From: CALHVX01 sp039198065
GTDB taxonomy: Bacteria; Pseudomonadota; Gammaproteobacteria; Pseudomonadales; Azotimanducaceae
Direction of reading: 5' to 3'
NCBI GenBank assembly: GCA_039198065.1
Contig: JBCCTU010000001.1
Coordinates: 372,001-436,000 of the forward strand
Length of the DNA: 64,000 nucleotides
The position numbers and the translations under genes were made by a program. Positions 58,159 to 64,000 of this stretch are shown piece after piece (position 1 is the first letter of the stretch; every line of letters starts with the position of its first letter). Under the pieces are notes generated by a model that was not told the DNA's origin, did not search any database, and saw only the letters and a program-made list of their open reading frames with translations.

Positions 58159-58191
58159 GAGTGCGCTACGTAAATCGGCCGCTGTCGACGA

Positions 58192-59457
58192 TCAGCGCGC
58201 CTTCATGGCGCTAAAGAATTCGTCGTTGCGCTTCGTGTCTTTGAGCTTGTCAATGAGGAACTCGATGGCGGCAAGATCGTCCATATCGTGCAGGAGTTTG
58301 CGCAGGATCCAAACGCGCTGCAGATCTTCTTCGCTCATCAGCAGTTCTTCGCGACGCGTTGCACTACGACGGATGTTGATCGCGGGGTAGACGCGCTTTT
58401 CTGCAATCTTGCGTTCCAGGTGCAATTCCTGGTTGCCGGTACCCTTGAATTCTTCGTAGATCACTTCGTCCATCTTCGAACCGGTGTCGACGAGTGCCGT
58501 CGCAATGATCGTCAGGCTGCCGCCCTCTTCAATGTTCCGCGCGGCACCGAAGAACCGTTTCGGTCGCTCCAGCGCGTGGGCGTCAACACCGCCGGTTAGT
58601 ACTTTGCCCGATGACGGCACGATCGTGTTGTACGCGCGGGCGAGACGGGTGATCGAGTCGAGAAGGATCACTACATCTTTCTGATGCTCGACCAGCCGTT
58701 TGGCTTTTTCGATGACCATTTCGGCTACCTGCACGTGGCGGCTCGGTGGTTCGTCGAAGGTACTTGCTACAACTTCGCCCCGGACCGAGCGCTGCATTTC
58801 GGTCACTTCTTCCGGTCGTTCATCGATGAGCAGAACGATGAGCACAACCTCTGGGTTGTTCGCCGTGATCGACTGCGCGATGTTCTGCAGCATCAAGGTC
58901 TTACCCGCTTTCGGGGGTGATACGACGAGTGCCCGTTGCCCTTTGCCGATCGGCGCGATCAGATCAACGATACGTGCCGACAGGTCTTCGGTGCTGCCGT
59001 TGCCGCGCTCCAGCATCATGCGGTCGTTGGGGAACAGCGGTGTCAGGTTTTCAAAGAGTATCTTGTGCTTTTTGGTGTTCGGCTCGCTGAAGTTGATCTC
59101 GTCGACTTTGAGCAGTGCGAAGTACCGCTCTCCATCCTTCGGCGGGCGAATTTTGCCGGCGATGCTGTCACCGGTGCGCAGATTGAAGCGCCGAATCTGC
59201 GACGGCGAAACGTAAATATCATCGGGGCCGGCGAGGTAGGAGCTGTCCGGGGAGCGCAAAAAGCCGAAACCGTCCTGCAGGATCTCCAGCGTGCCCTCGC
59301 CATAGATGTCTTCGCCATTCTTCGATTGTTTTCGAACGATGGCGGCAATGACCTCTTGCTTGCGCGATCGTGCGAGGTTTTCGAGGCCCATTTCGCGGGC
59401 CATATCAACCAGTTCGCCGACGGGTTTGCGCTTGAGGTCTGTGAGATTCATCGACAT
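58192..59457 (-). CDS. rho: Transcription termination factor Rho
   Basis: 421 residues from ATG 59457; a second ATG two codons on matches the E. coli start. MNLTDLKRKPVGELVDMARE, the RNA-binding domain (YGEGTLEILQDGFGFLRSPD), Walker A VVSPPKAGKTLMLQNIA, the Q-loop region and the R-loop (VYPAINIRRSATRREELL) are complete. The length is close to E. coli Rho (419). It is the hexameric RNA helicase for termination. It is encoded after trxA with a long spacer. Confidence 0.98.
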   Translation of the reverse strand: MSMNLTDLKRKPVGELVDMAREMGLENLARSRKQEVIAAIVRKQSKNGEDIYGEGTLEILQDGFGFLRSPDSSYLAGPDDIYVSPSQIRRFNLRTGDSIAGKIRPPKDGERYFALLKVDEINFSEPNTKKHKILFENLTPLFPNDRMMLERGNGSTEDLSARIVDLIAPIGKGQRALVVSPPKAGKTLMLQNIAQSITANNPEVVLIVLLIDERPEEVTEMQRSVRGEVVASTFDEPPSRHVQVAEMVIEKAKRLVEHQKDVVILLDSITRLARAYNTIVPSSGKVLTGGVDAHALERPKRFFGAARNIEEGGSLTIIATALVDTGSKMDEVIYEEFKGTGNQELHLERKIAEKRVYPAINIRRSATRREELLMSEEDLQRVWILRKLLHDMDDLAAIEFLIDKLKDTKRNDEFFSAMKAR

Positions 59458-60112
59458 ATGCGGGGCTGTCCTATGCGGTAAGAAGTTTCAGCTGCGCCGA
59501 TAACCTGGCGCGTCGTTAGAAGGGTGTGTTCGAGCCACTGCCGGCGACGGACTGGGTGCGTTTTATCCCTCGAGTTATCCCCCGAGGAGCGTTTGCGCAC
59601 AGGTGTTCGCTGCGTGCCAGACGGTTGTATGTTTTCCGAGTCAGAAGCCAGTTGTGCGTTCGAGACGCTCTCTTGCTGGGTTTATCGTTCTAGGTTGCTC
59701 GGCCTAGCCGATGACGGCGTGGACTGATCGGGTCGGTGTGCTGCTGGCCCCTCGCCCGCTGCACGTTATGCCGAGCCAATGTGTGTCTGGTGCGTGCACC
59801 GCGTTGGCAGATTGCCGGTTGCCGGAGGTCTCGATCCCTCCGGACGGTTCGCATTCGCGCGATCGCAGTACGGGTCCAGCCGCTAATTTTGTTGAGCGCG
59901 GAACGTAGCGCTACTGGAGTAAATGAAGTGGCTGGGGTCGACCAGATTAGCGCCCATGGCGTAGCCGACCTCTGAAGTGTATGGATATTGCGGTCTGGGT
60001 CAAGCCGCGAATGATCGCGCCGTGAACGGATCGATCTTGCAGACTTGACCTATAGGCTGCGGCGCAGCCGGTGCTGCGCCGCCTTGATCGCCCAGGGAGC
60101 GACCCGAGATCG
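59458..60112 (-). other. 655-base untranslated region upstream of rho
   Basis: No coding sequence is supported. It includes the trxA terminator-like hairpin (60059-60082), then about 600 bases before rho. A tandem 12-base repeat, TTATCCCTCGAG and TTATCCCCCGAG, lies at 59563-59586. In E. coli rho has a leader of about 250 bases used for autoregulation; a similar role here is inferred. Confidence 0.6.
60059..60082 (-). terminator. Hairpin downstream of trxA
   Basis: GCGGCGCAGC and GCTGCGCCGC form a perfect 10-bp stem with a four-base loop, 30 bases past the trxA stop. No long U-run follows on the minus strand, so read-through into rho is possible. Confidence 0.55.
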
Positions 60113-60442
60113 CTAGATGTTGCTGTCGAGGAACGCGGCCAGTTGGCTCTTGGAGAGCGCGCCGACCTTGGTCGCTTCCACTTGCCCATTCTTGAATAAC
60201 ATCAGCGTCGGTATGCCCCGAATGCCGTACTTCGGTGGCGTTTCCTGATTGGCGTCGATGTCGAGCTTGCATACTTTTATGCGGTCGCCGTATTCGTCGG
60301 CGATTTCATCGAGAATCGGTGCAATCATCTTGCAGGGTCCGCACCATTCTGCCCAGTAGTCGACCAGAACAGGCTTATCGCTGCCCAGGACGTCGTCGGT
60401 GAAGGCGGAATCTGTGGTGTGGACAATGGCGTCGTTGCTCAT
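60113..60442 (-). CDS. trxA: Thioredoxin
   Basis: 109 residues from ATG 60442, as in E. coli (109); the longer frame upstream has no support. The active site is WAEWCGPCKMIAPILDE, with the cis-proline in YGIRGIPTLMLFKNG. It is the general cytoplasmic disulfide reductase, and a likely reductant for the peroxiredoxin at 802-1368. It lies between hemB and rho. Confidence 0.97.
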   Translation of the reverse strand: MSNDAIVHTTDSAFTDDVLGSDKPVLVDYWAEWCGPCKMIAPILDEIADEYGDRIKVCKLDIDANQETPPKYGIRGIPTLMLFKNGQVEATKVGALSKSQLAAFLDSNI

Positions 60443-60501
60443 GTCAGGCTCCAGGCTGGGGACGGATCGTCTTCGATGGTCACTTTGGGTCCGCATCGGG
60501 C

Positions 60502-61533
60502 TCAATTCAAGCCTGCAGCGACCTCTTCTGCGAAGTACGTCAGGATCCCCTGGGCACCGGCGCGTTTCAGGCACAGCAGCGCTTCGACGATCGCGCCCTC
60601 GTGCATCCAGCCGTTATCGACGGCGTGGCGAAGCATCGAGTACTCCCCGCTCACCTGATAAGCGAAGGTAGGCACACCGAAGTGGGTCCGGACCCGTTGG
60701 ACGATGTCGGCGTAGGGCAGGCCGGGTTTGACCATAACCATATCGGCGCCCTCTTCGATATCGAGGGCCACCTCCTGAATGGCTTCGTCACTGTTCGCCG
60801 GATCCATCTGATAGGTTTTTTTGTCTGCGCGACCGAGCGTTGCCGATGACCCCACAGCGTCTCGAAACGGGCCGTAGAAGGCGGACGCGTACTTGGCGGC
60901 GTAGGAAAGGATCAACGTTTGATCCTGACCGTCGTGGTCCAGGCGTTGGCGAATGGCACCGATGCGGCCATCCATCATGTCTGATGGCGCGATGACATCG
61001 GATCCAGCGGCGGCGCAGACCGCAGCCTGTTCGCATAGCACAGCAACCGTTGGATCGTTTTCGATTTCACCCTGGTCGTTGATTAGACCGTCTTGCCCAT
61101 GGCTCGTGTAGGGGTCGAGCGCTGCATCGGTGATGATGCCAAGGTCCGGCACAGCCTGCTTGAGCGCCTTGACCGCGCGGGGAATGAGGCCGTTGGGGTT
61201 CACCGCTTCCCGACCGTCTTCGCTGCGCAGTGACATATCGATATTAGGAAATACGGCAAGCGCAGGAATGCCTAACGCGTGCGCTGCCCGGGCGCGTTCT
61301 ACCAGCAGGTCGATGCTCAACCGTTCGACGCCCGGCATCGAAGGCACGGCGACGCGCTGCTCTTCACCGTCGATTACGAAAACCGGCAGAATCAGGTCTG
61401 CCGGGCACAGGGCCGTTTCCTGCACCAGCTCGCGAATGAACTGCGCACGCCGTGTTCTTCGAAGTCGTGTGGTTGGGAAACTCCTGGGCATTACGCGGGT
61501 CCTAGTCTGCATCGTGGAAACAACATCCGGCAT
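60502..61533 (-). CDS. hemB: Porphobilinogen synthase (delta-aminolevulinate dehydratase)
   Basis: 343 residues from ATG 61533, which has GGAGG 4 bases upstream; alternative starts follow at 61512 and 61491. FPTTRLRRTRRAQFIRELVQ is the common start; VFVIDGEEQRVAVPSMPGVE, AAVCAAAGSDVIAPSDMMDG, LSYAAKYASAFYGPFRDAVG (first lysine) and EGADMVMVKPGLPYADIV (second, Schiff-base lysine) are complete. It condenses two 5-aminolevulinates. Regulation is not evident. It is transcribed toward trxA and rho and is divergent from the TVP38 gene, 35 bases away. Confidence 0.97.
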   Translation of the reverse strand: MPDVVSTMQTRTRVMPRSFPTTRLRRTRRAQFIRELVQETALCPADLILPVFVIDGEEQRVAVPSMPGVERLSIDLLVERARAAHALGIPALAVFPNIDMSLRSEDGREAVNPNGLIPRAVKALKQAVPDLGIITDAALDPYTSHGQDGLINDQGEIENDPTVAVLCEQAAVCAAAGSDVIAPSDMMDGRIGAIRQRLDHDGQDQTLILSYAAKYASAFYGPFRDAVGSSATLGRADKKTYQMDPANSDEAIQEVALDIEEGADMVMVKPGLPYADIVQRVRTHFGVPTFAYQVSGEYSMLRHAVDNGWMHEGAIVEALLCLKRAGAQGILTYFAEEVAAGLN

Positions 61534-61568
61534 TCTACCTCCAAGCTGAAACGAAACTGGTGCTTTTG

Positions 61569-62315
61569 ATGGGCCCATTGCTAACACGGACTAGCCAACT
61601 ACCGGTGCGCAACGAACAAAAGGGCAATGCTCGGATCATTGCCTTGGTCCTGCTCGCTGCCGCGGTCGGGGCATTCTTTTTCTTCGATCTGCAGCGTTAC
61701 TTGAGTCTCGAGCAGCTGCAGGCCGGGCGCGAAACCCTCGCCGGGTGGGTGGCGGCGAATCCGATCCTCGCCTGGGGTGGGTTTTTTATCGTTTATGTCT
61801 TGGTTACTGCGCTCTCACTGCCCGGTGCCGCGATCCTGACCCTTGCCGCGGGCGCGCTTTTTGGTCTGGTTGGCGGTTTTTTGCTGGCGTCGTTTGCGAG
61901 CTCTCTCGGTGCGACGATCGCCATGGTCATTGCGCGCTGGCTACTCGGTGATTGGATTCAGAACAACTACGCAAGTCAGCTGGCCCGCATCAACCAAGGG
62001 CTTGAGCGTGATGGCGGTTTTTACCTTTTCAGCCTCCGTATGGTGCCGCTGTTCCCGTTTTTCGTGATCAACCTGGTGATGGGAATGAGCCGCATGGGTG
62101 TATGGCCGTTTTACTGGATCAGTCAGCTTGGCATGTTGCCTGGAACCTTGGTTTTCGTATTTGCTGGAACGCAGCTGGCGGAGATTCAAAGCGTCGTTGA
62201 TGTGTTGAGTCCTGGGCTCATCCTGGCGTTTTCGCTGCTTGGCCTGTTCCCGATTGCGGCGAAGAAACTTCTTGAATTGCTCAACAGACGTCGCGCCCTA
62301 CCCAGTGAGGGATGA
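61569..62315 (+). CDS. TVP38/TMEM64-family membrane protein
   Basis: 248 residues from ATG 61569; GTG codons at 61560 and 61605 are alternatives. The SNARE-associated core is read in WGGFFIVYVLVTALSLPGAA, LTLAAGALFGLVGGFLLASF and ASSLGATIAMVIARWLLGDW, with the helix-breaking FSLRMVPLFPFFVINLVMGM that characterises TVP38/DedA-like proteins. The family is thought to move or shape lipids or affect proton-coupled transport; function is not fixed. The stop overlaps the upstream frame of the flavoprotein gene, and the actual start of that gene is 47 bases on, so the two are likely a unit. Confidence 0.88.
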   Translation: MGPLLTRTSQLPVRNEQKGNARIIALVLLAAAVGAFFFFDLQRYLSLEQLQAGRETLAGWVAANPILAWGGFFIVYVLVTALSLPGAAILTLAAGALFGLVGGFLLASFASSLGATIAMVIARWLLGDWIQNNYASQLARINQGLERDGGFYLFSLRMVPLFPFFVINLVMGMSRMGVWPFYWISQLGMLPGTLVFVFAGTQLAEIQSVVDVLSPGLILAFSLLGLFPIAAKKLLELLNRRRALPSEG

Positions 62316-62362
62316 GCCGCGATTGCAGTGTTTCGCCACGGCGGCGATCTAAGGACAACGCG

Positions 62363-63787
62363 ATGGCTAGTTACGACAACAACCTAATTGTGATTGGTGC
62401 TGGCTCCGGCGGGCTGATTGCCGCGCTGGTGGCGGCGACGCTGCGCGCCCGCGTGACGCTGATCGAACGCCACAAGATGGGCGGCGATTGCCTCAATACA
62501 GGCTGTGTGCCGAGCAAAACGCTGCTTTCGGCGGCGAAGGCAGCCCACATCATGCGCCACGGTGCGGACTACGGACTGCAGTCGGTGGAACCACAGGTGA
62601 ATTTCGCCGCAGTCATGGAGCGCGTGCAACGGGCCATCGCGACGATTGAGCCGAAGGATTCGGTGGAGCGGTACTCGAGTCTCGGCGTGAACTGCATCAT
62701 CGGTGATGCGGAGTTTGTCGACGATCACAGTGTGCGCGTCAACGGCGAGGTCATCACCGCCCGCAGCATCATCGTTGCGACGGGCGGCACCCCGTTCGTT
62801 CCGCCGTTGCCGGGGTTGGAATCGATTACGCCGCTGACCTCGGACAACGTCTGGGAGCTGCGCGAGCAACCTCGGCGGCTGGTGGTCGTTGGCGGTGGAC
62901 CGATTGGTTGCGAGTTGGCGCAGGCGTTTGCTCGGCTCGGGACGGAAGTGACCCAGGTTCAGATGGGTTCGCACATTATGGATCGGGAGGACCCTGAGGT
63001 AGCTGCGCATATGCAGGAGGTATTGCGCAGCGAAGGTGTTCGCATAGAGCTCAATGCCCGGGCTGTTGCCGTGGCGCCCGGCGCCCTCACCATCGAGCGT
63101 GACGGCGAGCGTAGCGAGCTGCCTTTCGATCAGCTGCTGTTCGCTGTTGGGCGTCGAGCAAATACGGCGGGTCTTAACCTTGAGGCCGCCGGAGTAAAGC
63201 TCAGCGATCGCGGCACGGTTGCGGTGGATGAGTATCTGCGCAGCTCGACACCGAACATTTTTGCCTGCGGTGATGTTGCCGGCCCCTACCAATTCACGCA
63301 CATGGCCTCGCATCAGGCGGGCTACGCGGCGCTCAATGCGCTGTTCGGGAGGCTCTGGAAAACTAAGGTCGACTATGGGGTGGTTCCCTGGGCTACCTAC
63401 ACCGAGCCCGAAGTGGCGCGGGTTGGCTTATCAGAAGAGGAGGCCACAGCGGCCGGTGTTGCCTACGACGTAACGCGGTACGGCCTCGACGACCTCGACC
63501 GTGCGATTGCAGAAGGCAACGCGGATGGCTGGGTGAAGGTGCTAACCAAGCCAGGCAGCGATCGTATTCTCGGTGCCTGCATCGTCGGTCCGCATGCGGG
63601 GGAGATCGTGCAGGAGTTTGTTTCGGCTATGACCCACGGTATGGGTCTTAAAAAGATCATGGGTACCATCCACATCTACCCGACCGTTGCCGAGGCCAAC
63701 AAGTTAGCCGCTGGTGCCTGGCGCAAAGCTCGTGCGCCGCAGGGCGCGCTTGACCTGCTCGGGCGCGTGTTTGCCCTCACGCGATAA
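62363..63787 (+). CDS. Mercuric-reductase-like FAD-dependent disulfide oxidoreductase
   Basis: 474 residues from ATG 62363, with AGGA upstream. The FAD motif IVIGAGSGGLIAALVAATL and the redox disulfide GGDCLNTGCVPSKTLLSAAK are complete; RLVVVGGGPIGCELAQAFAR is the NADPH motif; the C-terminal dimer domain shows HIYPTVAEANKLAAG, where dihydrolipoamide dehydrogenases have H-x-H-P-T. No HMA mercury domain is present and the C-terminal vicinal cysteine pair of MerA is missing, so it is not a true mercuric reductase. It follows the TVP38 protein, a common pairing in bacteria; substrate is unknown. Confidence 0.85.
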   Translation: MASYDNNLIVIGAGSGGLIAALVAATLRARVTLIERHKMGGDCLNTGCVPSKTLLSAAKAAHIMRHGADYGLQSVEPQVNFAAVMERVQRAIATIEPKDSVERYSSLGVNCIIGDAEFVDDHSVRVNGEVITARSIIVATGGTPFVPPLPGLESITPLTSDNVWELREQPRRLVVVGGGPIGCELAQAFARLGTEVTQVQMGSHIMDREDPEVAAHMQEVLRSEGVRIELNARAVAVAPGALTIERDGERSELPFDQLLFAVGRRANTAGLNLEAAGVKLSDRGTVAVDEYLRSSTPNIFACGDVAGPYQFTHMASHQAGYAALNALFGRLWKTKVDYGVVPWATYTEPEVARVGLSEEEATAAGVAYDVTRYGLDDLDRAIAEGNADGWVKVLTKPGSDRILGACIVGPHAGEIVQEFVSAMTHGMGLKKIMGTIHIYPTVAEANKLAAGAWRKARAPQGALDLLGRVFALTR

Positions 63788-63802
63788 CCACTAGGGGATT
63801 GC

Positions 63803-64000
63803 TCAACCGCAGAGCTTCTTGATTTCCCGGCGCAGCTGTTTCGTGCCACGGACGAACACCTCGGGCTCGTTGCACAGCGTGCCCAGACACAGGTAACCGT
63901 AGAGGTCAGCGAACAATCGTTCCGCGCGTTTCCGTGAGGCCTTGGTAGAAAATCCTAAGGCTTCGAACTCGAAGGCGACCTGCGCACGCCAGTGCTCGAA
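63803..64000 (-). CDS. Uncharacterised protein, C-terminal part (possibly TetR-type)
   Basis: The frame runs from the right edge to TGA at 63803-63805, giving 65 residues. They include FEALGFSTKASRKRAERLF, LYGYLCLGTLCNEPEVF and RGTKQLRREIKKLCG. The helical, charged pattern could be the ligand-binding end of a TetR-type regulator, but no motif proves it; three cysteines in a short stretch are uncommon. The remainder lies beyond the window. Confidence 0.35.
   Translation of the reverse strand, partial: FEHWRAQVAFEFEALGFSTKASRKRAERLFADLYGYLCLGTLCNEPEVFVRGTKQLRREIKKLCG

Noticed and set aside
59524..59975. Small plus-strand frames in the rho leader
   Set aside because: Three short overlapping frames have no Shine-Dalgarno, no motif and Arg/Ser-rich shadow composition.

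Overview
The window is gene-dense, GC-rich chromosomal DNA from a gammaproteobacterium. The lineage call rests on gene order: argH divergent from algZ-algR-hemC-hemD-hemX-hemY, argH-lptM-lysA-dapF-xerC-yigB, hemB-trxA-rho, and comM-ubiK-glnK-amtB-sutA are all arrangements known from Pseudomonas and relatives. Details such as the absence of the DUF484 gene between dapF and xerC and of ubiD next to rho suggest a free-living, non-Pseudomonas lineage; I cannot name genus or order. I see no tRNA, rRNA, IS element, prophage or CRISPR array.

Layout. 1-6.7 kb: end of a PQQ sugar dehydrogenase, a BON-LysM protein, then minus-strand genes for a peroxiredoxin, DUF937 protein, MscL, four small envelope or secreted proteins (one SPOR, one DUF3465) and a YjgR-type ATPase. 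7.2-15.1 kb: an envelope-sensing cluster with a repeat lipoprotein ending in a peptidoglycan-binding domain, an OmpR-type regulator, a LysM-FecR secreted protein, a CHASE2 histidine kinase, a DUF4332 helix-hairpin-helix protein and a DUF481 outer-membrane protein. 15.1-24.7 kb: a beta-lactamase-fold hydrolase, CDP-alcohol phosphatidyltransferase, NDUFA9-like SDR, esterase, HtpX, a 735-residue coiled-coil protein, a small Arg/Asp-rich protein, alanine racemase, a YdcZ-type transporter and a tautomerase. 24.8-32.3 kb: amino-acid catabolism (Lrp regulator, alanine dehydrogenase, class III aminotransferase, MOSC protein), a NarL-type two-component pair and a class I/II aminotransferase. 32.4-38.3 kb: acetolactate synthase, methylcrotonyl-CoA carboxylase-type subunits and a cytochrome c5. 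38.4-42.9 kb: ComM, UbiK, and the nitrogen genes glnK-amtB with a readable sigma-54 promoter and NtrC sites, then a SutA-like protein. 43-45.2 kb: threonine synthase coupled to an enoyl-CoA hydratase. 45.2-50.8 kb: the arginine/lysine operon with XerC. 50.9-57.4 kb: AlgZ/AlgR and the haem genes. 57.4-64 kb: a flavin-reductase-like protein, Rho with a 655-base leader, thioredoxin, HemB, a TVP38 membrane protein, a mercuric-reductase-like flavoprotein and an incomplete gene.

Most notable: hemC appears to start at AUA (ideal Shine-Dalgarno, no AUG/GUG/UUG compatible with a complete protein); the lipoprotein / LysM-FecR / CHASE2-kinase cluster looks like an uncharacterised cell-wall-sensing system; the glnK promoter is a textbook sigma-54/NtrC arrangement; an esterase downstream of htpX probably starts at CUG; and there is an apparent cytochrome c remnant in front of alr. 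All functional calls come from reading motifs and gene order; no database search was run.
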